Part shown: one piece after another, positions 53,209 to 61,869 of the stretch
Position numbering within the stretch: the stretch's first letter is position 1
Layout of the letters: each line of letters opens with the position of its first letter
Source of the DNA: Candidatus Opimibacter iunctus
GTDB lineage: Bacteria > Bacteroidota > Bacteroidia > Chitinophagales > Saprospiraceae
Reading direction: 5' to 3'
Assembly: GCA_016716665.1 (NCBI GenBank)
Contig: JADJVH010000011.1
Location: forward strand, 62,001-126,000
Length of the DNA stretch: 64,000 nt
Notes under the pieces: model-generated
The model's database searches: none
Told to the model about the DNA's origin: nothing
What the model saw: the letters and a program-made list of their open reading frames with translations, nothing else
Made by a program: the position numbers and the translations under genes

Positions 53209-53833
53209 AGCCCTGATCCATTATCTCCTGATAATGATCAAGGAATTGCCCCACATGCCACCCATCCATCAACCCATGATGCACGTGGATAGACACTGGT
53301 AACAGCCTCTTGCCATCCACCAACGTGACTTTGCCAAAGGTGATCTTTGGTATACTGTCCCTGAAGGCAAAGCTGCGGGCATGGGATATGGATGTGAATC
53401 TGATCCAGGGCAGGGCAGAGTAGTGGATCACGTTTTCACCTGCAATGGCGGGCTCGAGGCCCCTGGAATGCCGTACCCGCTCCATTTCGATCCGCGAATT
53501 GACCAGAAAAGTGTGGAAATCCTGCTCGAAGTTCATATACGCGAAGCCAAAGGTGCCATCCGGCCGGTTGATGGTGGGGGAGGCATTGACCTGGTCATAG
53601 ACCCATACCTCTCCATCTATGATCCGGTAGCGGAAGGACTCTACAAAATTGGCGGCACAGAGGGATTTATAGAGGTAATAGAGGAAAAAAGAGCAATCCC
53701 TTGATTTGCATACATCATAGGCCCTGGTACAATCGATCTCCGCACTGATGCCAAAGAAGGGCTCATCAAACTGCCTGAAGAATTGGAAATGGTCCTTCCG
53801 GGCCCAGTTTTCAAGATCGAGTTTATGTCTCAT
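53207..53833 (-). CDS. Chloramphenicol acetyltransferase (CAT)-family protein
   Basis: 208 aa. Matches type A CAT: LDLENWARKDHFQFFRQFDEP at the start, FFGISAEIDCTRAYDVCK, and the catalytic His motif HHGLMDG (HHxxxDG, residues ~191-197). Family enzymes acetylate chloramphenicol or related alcohols; many chromosomal homologues have other substrates, so resistance is not established. Overlaps the HAD gene by four bases (ATGA). Confidence 0.88.
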   Translation of the reverse strand: MRHKLDLENWARKDHFQFFRQFDEPFFGISAEIDCTRAYDVCKSRDCSFFLYYLYKSLCAANFVESFRYRIIDGEVWVYDQVNASPTINRPDGTFGFAYMNFEQDFHTFLVNSRIEMERVRHSRGLEPAIAGENVIHYSALPWIRFTSISHARSFAFRDSIPKITFGKVTLVDGKRLLPVSIHVHHGLMDGWHVGQFLDHYQEIMDQG

Positions 53834-54522
53834 AGCCCCAGGTAAGAAGTGATGTCGGCGATGTTGCCCAACTCTACGAAGTTAGGGTGCACTATTGTAT
53901 GCTCGATTTTTTCATGCGCCCAGGTGGTGTGGTATGGGACATGTGCTCCATGCCCACCGATCGATAGCACGGGTAGTACATCCGACTTCAACGAATTGCC
54001 GATCATAAGGAATTCATCCGGCCGGCAATCCAGGTGACGGAGCAGTTTGAGGTAATCCGACTCCTTCTTGTCACTCATGATCTCGATATGGTGGAAGTAA
54101 TGCTCGAGCTCCGATTTCTTCAGTTTCCGCTCCTGGTCGAGCAGATCCCCTTTGGTGGCTACAACCAGCCGGTATTTTCCTTTCAACATGCGCAGGGTAT
54201 CTTCTACACCATCCAGCAATTCGATAGGTTTGTTGAGCATCTCCTGTCCATACTGTATAGCCTTGTGCAGGATCTCCGGATTGGCGGTATTGTTGGTCAC
54301 CCTTAGGACTGTCTCAATCATCGAAAGCATAAAGGCTTTGATGCCGTATCCATACAACGGCAGGTTTTGCATCTCCACCGCATACAGCTCTTTCGATACC
54401 GCATGTGCCGGAAGGTAATCTTCCAGCAGCGTGCAGAATTTCTGTTCTACTTCCAGGAAATAAGGCTCATTGACCCAAAGGGTGTCATCAGCATCAAAGG
54501 CGATTACCGTAATGTTTGTCAT
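53830..54522 (-). CDS. HAD-family hydrolase
   Basis: 230 aa from the ATG at 54522. Catalytic motif I is FDADDTLW (Asp nucleophile near residue 10), motif II T in VVATKGD (~120), Lys and motif IV in MIGNSLKSDVLPVLSIGG (~173-190). Cap helices lie between motifs I and II. Phosphatase-like; substrate unknown. ATGA overlap with the CAT-like gene indicates an operon. Confidence 0.88.
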   Translation of the reverse strand: MTNITVIAFDADDTLWVNEPYFLEVEQKFCTLLEDYLPAHAVSKELYAVEMQNLPLYGYGIKAFMLSMIETVLRVTNNTANPEILHKAIQYGQEMLNKPIELLDGVEDTLRMLKGKYRLVVATKGDLLDQERKLKKSELEHYFHHIEIMSDKKESDYLKLLRHLDCRPDEFLMIGNSLKSDVLPVLSIGGHGAHVPYHTTWAHEKIEHTIVHPNFVELGNIADITSYLGL

Positions 54523-54531
54523 GTCTGACAA

Positions 54532-54730
54532 AAATAGGTGGAAATCCGGGTTCTTTTTAGCTATCAGCTACAAGCTACTAGCCATCACCTACCAGCTACC
54601 AGAAAGCTCTTCAATCATCGTTTATATTCTCCGGTTGCTGAGCGTAGCCGAAGCATCATACTTCGGCTACGCCCTGTGCACCGCTTTTCACTTTCACTCT
54701 TCACTTTTCACTCTTCACTTTTCATTTTTA
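54532..54730. repeat. Modules B, D and F downstream of peroxidase 1
   Basis: AGCTATC/AGCTACC units (54558-54603), module D (54633-54658) followed by a partial inverted copy (CTTCGGCTACGC, about 54660-54673), and CTCTTCACTTTTCA units (54688-54727) that reach the stop codon of peroxidase 1. Confidence 0.75.
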
Positions 54731-56116
54731 TTGGCATCCCATATCAATCCTGGATTGCAGGTCATTGTTTGGGAAGCAGTTGCCTGACATGGTGCTGCTT
54801 GGTTTATACCTGAGGAGGTTTGGATCATACAATGCATTTTCAAGGAAATCGGTAAGGTCATCGATTTCGTCAGGTGTCATATGCAGTGGCTTGAACAATG
54901 GAGAAATCTGACCGGCAGGGATTTCCGGATTTTCAGGTATACCTGCATTAAAGTACTCCACGACTTCTCTGACGGATGTCTTTGTAGCACCATGGAAATA
55001 GAAACCAAAATCCTTGAGGTTATATAACTGTGGCACTTTAAACTTGTGCATATCAGAAGGTACAAGCGTAAAGCCTCCACGTCCGAGATTCCGGCTGTCG
55101 TTCTGGTCAGTACGGAATACTTCGTGCCCATTCTGGTATTGATTCTTCACACCCACGGAGACAAAGGCGTGAGGCACGCTGTTGAATGATGGGCTGTTGT
55201 GGCAATTGACGCATCCTGCTTTTCCAAAGAACAGCAGAGCACCTCTTTTTTGTTGGTCTGTTATGGCATTGGTTTCTCCTCTCAGGTATTTCTGGAAGGG
55301 AGCCTGGTTGGCCAGCACAGTCCTGAAATAGGCAGCAATGGCAAAGGCCGCAGTTTGTTTTGTATAGCGCTCACTTTTAGGAATCTCAGGAAATGCTTCA
55401 TCAAACATAGCTGTATATCCGAGGGAGTCAGTCACTTCCCGGTTGATGATCTGACGGTGAACGATGAGTGCTCTTGGGATGACCGCTTCAAGGCCCTTGA
55501 GCCCATTAAAATTGACCTCCGTCAGGGAATCATTGTGCCATACGCCTTCTGTGCCGAGATTGACATCAAATGAACCGAATGATCCGGCCCATAGTGCGTT
55601 GGTGATATAGCCTGAATTGACAATGGTCAGCGGCCTTGCGCCCTGAGCGTCAACTTCAGATCCATTATACTGTGGATTCTTGGTACGACCTTCCCCACTT
55701 ACCCCAAAGCCTATAGCTCCGTCAGCCACCCCCTGGAATCGACCTGCGGTAAAGCCACGTTCAGGGATGTGACATGTGCTGCATGAATATGCAGCCATCG
55801 ACACAGGATACTTCGGTTGCAGACCAATCCCCGTTTCGAAAAACAACATTTTACCAAGGTTTACTTTGGCTTGCGTGACTGGATTTTTTGGATCCTGGTT
55901 TGGCAATGCTGCATAGTCATTGCTTTGGGGCATGATGTACCAATCGGATGATCCGGTACGTGAATGCAGGTTGAGCGCCTCTGTAATGGCGGCATCATTG
56001 TCTGTGGCACTATCTTGATTGCAGCCAGTAAAAAACACTACGGCTACCATCAGGGCAATCGCTGACATCCATTTTTTAATGGGATTCAAATGTTGAGTTA
56101 GGTCATCATGTGTCAT
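54728..56116 (-). CDS. Dihaem cytochrome c peroxidase / MauG-like lipoprotein (paralogue 1)
   Basis: 462 aa from the ATG at 56116, with a lipoprotein signal ending FTGC (Cys32). Haem motifs CSTCHIPERGF (~108-118) and CVNCHNSP (~281-288) define the two domains; FHGATKTSVREVVEYFNAG is the family C-terminal signature. Periplasmic enzyme that reduces H2O2 using c-type cytochromes, or oxidises a protein as MauG does. A close paralogue follows upstream (56968-58353), with a DoxX-like gene between. Confidence 0.92.
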   Translation of the reverse strand: MTHDDLTQHLNPIKKWMSAIALMVAVVFFTGCNQDSATDNDAAITEALNLHSRTGSSDWYIMPQSNDYAALPNQDPKNPVTQAKVNLGKMLFFETGIGLQPKYPVSMAAYSCSTCHIPERGFTAGRFQGVADGAIGFGVSGEGRTKNPQYNGSEVDAQGARPLTIVNSGYITNALWAGSFGSFDVNLGTEGVWHNDSLTEVNFNGLKGLEAVIPRALIVHRQIINREVTDSLGYTAMFDEAFPEIPKSERYTKQTAAFAIAAYFRTVLANQAPFQKYLRGETNAITDQQKRGALLFFGKAGCVNCHNSPSFNSVPHAFVSVGVKNQYQNGHEVFRTDQNDSRNLGRGGFTLVPSDMHKFKVPQLYNLKDFGFYFHGATKTSVREVVEYFNAGIPENPEIPAGQISPLFKPLHMTPDEIDDLTDFLENALYDPNLLRYKPSSTMSGNCFPNNDLQSRIDMGCQ

Positions 56117-56201
56117 TGTATAAAGAGTTTTATGGTTTCGGATAGCACTGCACGATATCAATTCCAATCCTGCCTGGCAAACTGAGTTTGTTCACCGGGA
56201 T

Positions 56202-56247
56202 CAAATGTAGTACCAGACCCCATCAAATTAAAGACAAAATGATCTTT
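56202..56247 (-). promoter_or_regulatory. Peroxidase-1 promoter with candidate operator
   Basis: Minus strand: perfect -7 box TACATTTG (56209-56202) and, 20 bases upstream, AAAGATCATTTTGTCTTT (56247-56230). 17 of 18 positions agree with the site before peroxidase 2. It overlaps the expected -33 position. Confidence 0.65.
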
Positions 56248-56400
56248 AATTATAATTTGGAATAGTTCAACATAGGCAGCAGCACAATTTTTGCACCGTC
56301 ATCAGAAAGCTTTTGGGAATATTGTCTCAGCCGACAGGCAAGGAAAGGAGTAAATATTAAATCCTGCTTCATCCGCAGGAGCCTACAGGTAAAACATAAA

Positions 56401-56826
56401 TTACCCTTTGGGCGGAGAGGAGGCCTCTGGAAGGAAATAGAGGAAGGCACTGAAAATAATCAGGTTCTTGATGATGTATTGCCCGACGATGGTCAGCGTG
56501 ACAGGGACCACATTAAAGGAAACATCTGGCAGAAGTACGAGAGGAGTAAAGGTGAACAGGATATGCAGCATGCCCAGGTATATGATAAACTTCTTCCTGA
56601 GGTTAAGGATGAGGAAGATGCCGATCGTCACTTCCCATAACGCCAATAGAAAATAGGAGATATGGGGCGGCACAAGATGAAAGGTCAGCAGGGACAATGT
56701 CTCCTTGGCCAGCGCTTCAGCAGGACTCACCCCTGGAAAAAACTTAAGCGCACCAAACCACAGATATACAATGCCTATGCTGATGACGAGCATCCGTTCG
56801 CGATGCCTGATGAGTTGGTTGATCAT
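56401..56826 (-). CDS. DoxX-like membrane protein
   Basis: 141 aa, four hydrophobic segments. IVYLWFGALKFFPGVSPAEA (residues ~18-37) is the recognisable opening of DoxX/YkgB-like proteins, then helices SYFLLALWEVTIGIFLILNL and YLGMLHILFTFTPLVLLP. Family members are tied to thiosulfate oxidation or redox stress in other phyla; role here unknown. Lies between two peroxidase genes, same strand. Confidence 0.8.
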   Translation of the reverse strand: MINQLIRHRERMLVISIGIVYLWFGALKFFPGVSPAEALAKETLSLLTFHLVPPHISYFLLALWEVTIGIFLILNLRKKFIIYLGMLHILFTFTPLVLLPDVSFNVVPVTLTIVGQYIIKNLIIFSAFLYFLPEASSPPKG

Positions 56827-56836
56827 TTCGTTTTTT

Positions 56837-56967
56837 TAGCTACCAGCTACCAGCTGCAAGAGTATCCACTCTCACCCGCACCACGCACTCTTCATTTTTC
56901 GTTCTTCGTTTTTCTTTCTTCACTTAATGGCTGGTTGCTGAGCGTAGCCGAAGCATCACTTTTCACT
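56837..56967. repeat. Modules B, F and D downstream of peroxidase 2
   Basis: AGCTACC units (56837-56857), TTCATTTTTCGTTCTTC units (56888-56925), module D (56933-56958) and TTTTCACTTTA up to the stop codon of peroxidase 2, the same module order as after peroxidase 1. Confidence 0.75.
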
Positions 56968-58353
56968 TTATTCGCAGCCCATATCCTCTTTTGACTGAGG
57001 ATCATTGTTTGGAAAGCAATTGCCAGACATCGTGACCTCAGGTTTATAGCGAAGGAGGTTAGCATCATACAACCCTTCGGAAAGGAACTCTACCAGGTCA
57101 TCCATTTCATCCTGTGTCAGGTGCAGGGGACGAAACAATGGAGTGATCTGAGTCCTTGGGATATCTGGATTTTCGGGTATTCCATTATTGAAGTATTCAA
57201 CGACATCTTTCAGGCTCGTCTTGCTGGCTCCGTGAAAGTAAAACCCGAAGTCCTTCAGATTGTACAATTGGGGTACTTTAAAGTTGTTCATATCCTCTTC
57301 ACGGCCGGTAAATCCGCCGCGTCCAAGGTTGCGCTTGTCATGTCGGTCTGTGCGGAAGACACTGTAACCGGTCTGGTAATGATTATAAACGCCAAGGGAG
57401 AAGAACAGGTGTGGGTCGCTATTGAGTGATGGACTGTTGTGGCAGCTCACGCACCCTGCTTTTCCAAAGAAGACCATAGCACCTCTCTTTTGCTGATCAG
57501 TCATGGCGGTGGCATCACCTTTCAACCATTTCTGGAAAGGAGCTTCATTGGTCAGGATGGTTCTGAAGTAGGCAGCAATTGCAAAAGCAGCTGTTTGCCT
57601 GGTGTATCTTTCTTCGACAGGAATATCAGGAAATGCAGCATCAAACATGGCCGTGTAGCCAAGAGAGTCAGTTACATTCTTGTTGATGACCTGGCGGTGT
57701 ACGATCAGCGCACGTTCGTTATTGGCTTCCAGACCCATCAACCCTTTCTTGTTGATCTGCACCAGCGTATCCTGGTCCCAGACAGCATCGGTTCCTGTGT
57801 TGACATTAAATGATCCAAAAGTACCAGCCCAGAGGGCATTGGTGACATAGGTTGTATTGATGACCGGTAATGGCCGGGCACCCTGTGCATCCACATCAGC
57901 ACCTGTGTATTGAGGATTCTTCTTGCGGCCTTCACCACTGATACCAAAACCTACCGCACCATCTGCTATACCCTGGAAGCGCCCGGCAGTAAAGCCTCGC
58001 TCAGGGATATGGCAACTGCTGCAGGAATACGCTTCTTTGGAAACCGGATATTTGGGCTGGAGCCCAATTCCTGTCTCAAAGAATAGCATCTTTCCAAGGG
58101 CTACTTTCTCTGCAGTGACCGGATTCTTTGGATCCTGGTTAGGCAATGAGGAGTAATCCGTGCTGGAGGGCATGATGTATCCCGTGTATGAACCGGTTTT
58201 TGAATTGCTGTTAAGCGAAGCTGTCAGGTCACGGTCGAGGTCTTCGATATAATCGTGTGTGCAACCGAAGTAGAACACGATAGTTCCCATTAAAACTAAG
58301 GTGATAAGGGATTTCCCCGGACGGACATTACTTTTCCTGAAGAGGTTTGACAT
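56968..58353 (-). CDS. Dihaem cytochrome c peroxidase / MauG-like lipoprotein (paralogue 2)
   Basis: 461 aa, roughly two thirds identical by eye to paralogue 1. Lipoprotein signal ending YFGC (Cys31), haem motifs CSSCHIPERGF (~113-123) and CVSCHNSP (~288-295), and FHGASKTSLKDVVEYFNNG near the end. The shared ends, including MSGNCFPNND, and the matching modules after both genes point to a segmental duplication with the operator retained. Confidence 0.92.
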   Translation of the reverse strand: MSNLFRKSNVRPGKSLITLVLMGTIVFYFGCTHDYIEDLDRDLTASLNSNSKTGSYTGYIMPSSTDYSSLPNQDPKNPVTAEKVALGKMLFFETGIGLQPKYPVSKEAYSCSSCHIPERGFTAGRFQGIADGAVGFGISGEGRKKNPQYTGADVDAQGARPLPVINTTYVTNALWAGTFGSFNVNTGTDAVWDQDTLVQINKKGLMGLEANNERALIVHRQVINKNVTDSLGYTAMFDAAFPDIPVEERYTRQTAAFAIAAYFRTILTNEAPFQKWLKGDATAMTDQQKRGAMVFFGKAGCVSCHNSPSLNSDPHLFFSLGVYNHYQTGYSVFRTDRHDKRNLGRGGFTGREEDMNNFKVPQLYNLKDFGFYFHGASKTSLKDVVEYFNNGIPENPDIPRTQITPLFRPLHLTQDEMDDLVEFLSEGLYDANLLRYKPEVTMSGNCFPNNDPQSKEDMGCE

Positions 58354-58426
58354 GATGTAATTTCATTAAAGGTGGTTATGTGATCCGGCTCATCAGGAGG
58401 GCATGAGCAATTAACCGAACCGGGGA

Positions 58427-58471
58427 CAAATATAATACCACAATTCAGTATAAAAAGATCATTATGTCTTT
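58427..58471 (-). promoter_or_regulatory. Peroxidase-2 promoter with candidate operator
   Basis: Minus strand: perfect -7 box TATATTTG (58434-58427) and, 19 bases upstream, the dyad read on the plus strand as AAAGATCATTATGTCTTT (58454-58471). Same spacing as rrf2. Confidence 0.65.
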
Positions 58472-58718
58472 TTCTCCTTAATTATTTATTCTGATTAAAT
58501 TATATTTATTTGTAAAATATAAAATGTTCATTAACAATTATTTATGAATTTTATTTTCACTAATTGTCATTAGAAGGGAAACTCAAACCGGATGAAGCAG
58601 GCACCAGATTTAGTCTGAACTGGTTCAGAGTGTGAGGGAAAATGCTATAAGCTTGTCGAGACTTGTGTGGAAGACAAGAATACCGATAGATATGTTCATG
58701 AACGAAAACGGTCCGGAA
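58472..58718. other. AT-rich intergenic region upstream of peroxidase 2
   Basis: 247 bases, very AT-rich to about 58570 (likely upstream promoter DNA), then ordinary composition. No gene, repeat module or hairpin recognised. Confidence 0.4.
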
Positions 58719-58832
58719 TCAGATTCCTAACCAGCGTTCGTACTCTTCTTTTTGTACCGGACCTGCGGGAACAGGTTTCGGAGCCTTGCGACCTTTGAAG
58801 AGGTTCAGGATTCGATTAAATAAGCGCATCAT
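58719..58832 (-). CDS. Candidate 37-aa small protein
   Basis: MMRLFNRILNLFKGRKAPKP then VPAGPVQKEEYERWLGI. An amphipathic basic start followed by a proline spacer and an acidic/aromatic tail. Lies alone between peroxidase 2 and the TMTC-like gene. No family recognised; composition looks coding, but support is limited to the reading frame. Confidence 0.4.
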   Translation of the reverse strand: MMRLFNRILNLFKGRKAPKPVPAGPVQKEEYERWLGI

Positions 58833-58945
58833 GGGATATATTATAAGCATAACGATTCCTGATCAGTATATGTTGACATCACCAACACAAATTTTCAAAA
58901 ACGTTACGCTACAAATATAATGAAAAATAATAATATGTAACTAAT

Positions 58946-60646
58946 TTATTTTGTCGCCCCGAGACTGGGGTCAATAGCAACCGCCTTGGCCCTGATTTCA
59001 TTGGCTTTTTCCATATTTCCCTTGAGGTGATAGGCATTGGCTACATTCCACAATACGGGCGCAAACTCCGGAAATCTTGCCAGGGCTTTTTCAGCCACTT
59101 CGAGGTTTTTATCGTTCTCGCCAAGATTCCTGTATACGGCCATAAGGTTGACATAAGCCATAGCTGTATTGGGATCCAGCTCAATAGCCTTGAGCAGGTA
59201 GGAGACCGCATCTGCAGAACGGTTGGCGTTTGAATACTCCATACCCAGGTTGACCAACGCTGGTACATGATTCGGATTGGCCTTAACCGCCTTTTCAAAA
59301 TACACCAGTGCCTCCTTATTTTTCTTTTGGGCCCGCAGCTCGAGTCCCATCATATTGTTGAACCGCGGACTATTGGGAGAGGTCTCAAGGGTAGCCAATG
59401 CCAGGGTATAATTATTTTTCCAGTCACCGGCCCTGGTCCAGGTCATGCCGGCAAACAGCACAACGAATACCCCCAGGATAACCAGTCCGGGTATTTTTCC
59501 ATTTTGTCGTTCGATCAGATTGGCTTTCAGCAAGGCTATTACAGTGATCAGGCCTATCGATGGGATGTATAGTATTCGCTCTGCCTTGAGAAAGCCTGCA
59601 GCAAACAAGAGGTTGGACACAGGAAGTAAGGTCAGGAAGAAAAAGAGGAGGCCCCAACTCACCCCAGGCAACTTGCGTCTCAATACAAATGAAAAAGTGA
59701 GTATGACGACGAGGCTGAGAATGGACAGCAAGACCTTGGGATCCCCAAGCCCAACGATCGGCACCTCATCGGTCCAGTAATCTGCAGACAGATGTATGGG
59801 CAGTATATGCATGCCTATGTATTCGGCTGTGGTGCGGAGCGCTGTGGCCATGCGATGAGAAGCATCGACACCAAGCCACTGCTCATGTGGGACAGGAGGC
59901 CCTGTGATGGTGCTCCTGTACATCCAGAGGCTGATGGACAGGAGGATCACACTCCCAAAGGCTATCCATTTTTTACGGTCACCCAGTGAAAAGCTTTTTG
60001 AGGTAAAAAAGTAATACACTTCCTGAAGCCCCAGTATTGCTGTGATCAGAAATCCATGTTCTTTTGAGGTGATCGCCGCAAAGGTCGAGACCAGGAGCAG
60101 CAACAACCACTTGATATCACCTTTGCTCCTCCAGTGATGATAACTGATCATCGATGTGATGATAAACAGCGAAGCCAGCAATTCAGCTCGGCCCACAATA
60201 CCAGCCACTGCTTCTGTGTGGATGGGGTGCAAGGCAAACAGGACCCCTGTGATCACCACTATCTTATAGTCATTAAACAGGAGCTGGACCAGTTTCATGA
60301 GCGCCAGGCATACCAGGGCATGCAACAGGATATTGAGGATGTGATAGGCCGCAGCATTTTTTCCACTGAGAGCATATTGCAGGTTGTACGTCGTCAGCGT
60401 CAAAGGCCTGTACAGGCCTGTATCATTGGCATCTATCTTTCCGGCCCAGTAATGCGTGGTCCAGATGGCCGGGATCTTGTCCAGGGAATGGATATACGCA
60501 TTGTCTTCAATGATCGGGATATCATCGAGTGTAAAGTCCGCATTGAATGCCGGGATGTAAACCAACACCGCAAGGAGTGGAATCAACCACCATGTATGCT
60601 TAACCCATACCGGTACAATAGGTGCTGCTTTCTTTTTCTTTGCCAT
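58946..60646 (-). CDS. TMTC-like membrane protein with C-terminal TPRs
   Basis: 566 aa. About ten membrane segments in the first ~390 residues, with the GT-C-type first-loop motif NADFTLDDIPIIEDN (acidic pair, residues ~29-43) and the DUF1736-family HPIHTEAVAGIVGRAELLAS (~139-158). Then three to four TPRs (~430-555; ALVYFEKAVKANPNHVPALV, AVSYLLKAIELDPNTAMAYV). Resembles TMTC/ArnT-like O-mannosyltransferases; activity not shown. Confidence 0.88.
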   Translation of the reverse strand: MAKKKKAAPIVPVWVKHTWWLIPLLAVLVYIPAFNADFTLDDIPIIEDNAYIHSLDKIPAIWTTHYWAGKIDANDTGLYRPLTLTTYNLQYALSGKNAAAYHILNILLHALVCLALMKLVQLLFNDYKIVVITGVLFALHPIHTEAVAGIVGRAELLASLFIITSMISYHHWRSKGDIKWLLLLLVSTFAAITSKEHGFLITAILGLQEVYYFFTSKSFSLGDRKKWIAFGSVILLSISLWMYRSTITGPPVPHEQWLGVDASHRMATALRTTAEYIGMHILPIHLSADYWTDEVPIVGLGDPKVLLSILSLVVILTFSFVLRRKLPGVSWGLLFFFLTLLPVSNLLFAAGFLKAERILYIPSIGLITVIALLKANLIERQNGKIPGLVILGVFVVLFAGMTWTRAGDWKNNYTLALATLETSPNSPRFNNMMGLELRAQKKNKEALVYFEKAVKANPNHVPALVNLGMEYSNANRSADAVSYLLKAIELDPNTAMAYVNLMAVYRNLGENDKNLEVAEKALARFPEFAPVLWNVANAYHLKGNMEKANEIRAKAVAIDPSLGATK

Positions 60647-61025
60647 AGTTGAGAGGTAGCAACGAAAATAGAAATAAAAGCCAAAAGGCTGAAAAGGCTA
60701 TGCTTCGACCTGCTTTCGCTCATCCATGCGCTATGGTTCGACCTGCTATCCCTCAACCTAGTGCTACAGCTCACCAACCGCAGCTCAGCAACCAAGGCTG
60801 AAGAGGCTGAAGAGGCTAAAAAGGCTGAAGAGGCAATGCGAAACCAAACTCACGCATCAAACTCACACCTCTTACTTTCTCACTGTCTTACTGTCTTACA
60901 ATTAACCCTATGCCCTTTGCTCCATGTTGCCTTTTGCTCCATGTTGCCTTTTGCTCTTTGCCCTCCCGCTTTAAGGCTTCGCAGCGTGCGGGATCTACGC
61001 TGCGCTCCGATATGCACTATGCTAA
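60647..61025. repeat. Repeat-rich gap between GIN-domain and TMTC-like genes
   Basis: AAAAGGCTGAAAAGGC (60686-60703), GAGGCTGAA/GAGGCTAAA units (60795-60836), TTACTTTCTCACTGTC units (60871-60900), and CCATGTTGCCTTTTGCT-type units (60905-60960). No gene in the 379 bases. Confidence 0.72.
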
Positions 61026-61721
61026 TCAGTTTGCATTAATTACTTTTCCTGATCCGGTAATCGTAGTGTTGATCTGCGGGTGGCCCTTATAGCGTACATC
61101 CCCACTGCCTGAGATATTGACATCGAGATCATTGTCGCACGTCACTTCGGCGCTTCCGCTGCCGGAAATACGGACATTGGTAAAATCAGCCGGGAGATTG
61201 AATGCCCTCGCCCAGCCACTGCCAGTAATATCTATGTCCAGGTCATCAGCTTGTCCTTCGACATAGGTATCTCCGGATCCTGTGATGAGGATATCAAGGT
61301 TGTCGACATCCACATACATATCAATATTGCCAGATCCGAAAGACCGGAGAGCCATGTTGCCGTTTTGATGGAACTGGCTTTCGCCATAGATCTCACTGCT
61401 GCCATAGTTTTCCAGTTGATTGAAATCAGGAAGATAGATGCTGATCACCTGCTGCGGGTCGATATTTCCATGTTCGCGGATGATTAGCAGATCACCTGTT
61501 ACAATCACCTCGGTATCATATACGTCATTTTCCCGGCCATCAACGATGACCTGGAAATAATTGGCTTGAATGATCCTGATGTCCGAGGAGGTCTCGAGTT
61601 CTATACGTTCAAAGAGTACAGTGTCATACGTGACGATCAACGGGTCTCCGGAATAATCCTCATCGCAGGAGGAAATGCCTATCGTGATAGCGGCGAGGAG
61701 AAGAAAGGCTATGTTTTTCAT
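61026..61721 (-). CDS. GIN-domain (DUF2807) lipoprotein
   Basis: 231 aa, lipoprotein signal ending ISSC (Cys19). The body is the head-domain beta-helix of DUF2807/GIN proteins with repeated GSG turns: ELETSSDIRIIQ at the start, then SFGSGNIDM, ILITGSGDTYV, DIDITGSGWAR, VRISGSGSAEVTC and VNISGSGDVRYKG. Function not established; often envelope-related in Bacteroidota. Confidence 0.88.
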   Translation of the reverse strand: MKNIAFLLLAAITIGISSCDEDYSGDPLIVTYDTVLFERIELETSSDIRIIQANYFQVIVDGRENDVYDTEVIVTGDLLIIREHGNIDPQQVISIYLPDFNQLENYGSSEIYGESQFHQNGNMALRSFGSGNIDMYVDVDNLDILITGSGDTYVEGQADDLDIDITGSGWARAFNLPADFTNVRISGSGSAEVTCDNDLDVNISGSGDVRYKGHPQINTTITGSGKVINAN

Positions 61722-61748
61722 GATCCTGGGTGGTTAGGTTTTTCAATG

Positions 61749-61756
61749 CAAAATTA
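61749..61756 (-). promoter_or_regulatory. Promoter -7 element for the GIN-domain gene
   Basis: Minus-strand TAATTTTG, exact TAnnTTTG, 27 bases before the ATG at 61721. Confidence 0.5.
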
Positions 61757-61840
61757 TGTACACGGACGGATTTTAATTCTTGAGATTTTGTTAAGTATGC
61801 CTGGTATCACGTTAAACTGTGTTAATAAGGCTATAGTCAT

Positions 61841-61848
61841 TACCTTTG
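61841..61848 (+). promoter_or_regulatory. Promoter -7 element for yebC
   Basis: TACCTTTG, exact TAnnTTTG, 21 bases before the ATG at 61870. Confidence 0.55.
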
Positions 61849-61869
61849 CGCGCCTAAAAGCGAAAACAG

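Noticed and set aside
56250..56450. 66-codon minus-strand frame between peroxidase 1 and the DoxX-like gene
   Set aside because: Overlaps the end of the DoxX-like gene in another frame and has no motif.
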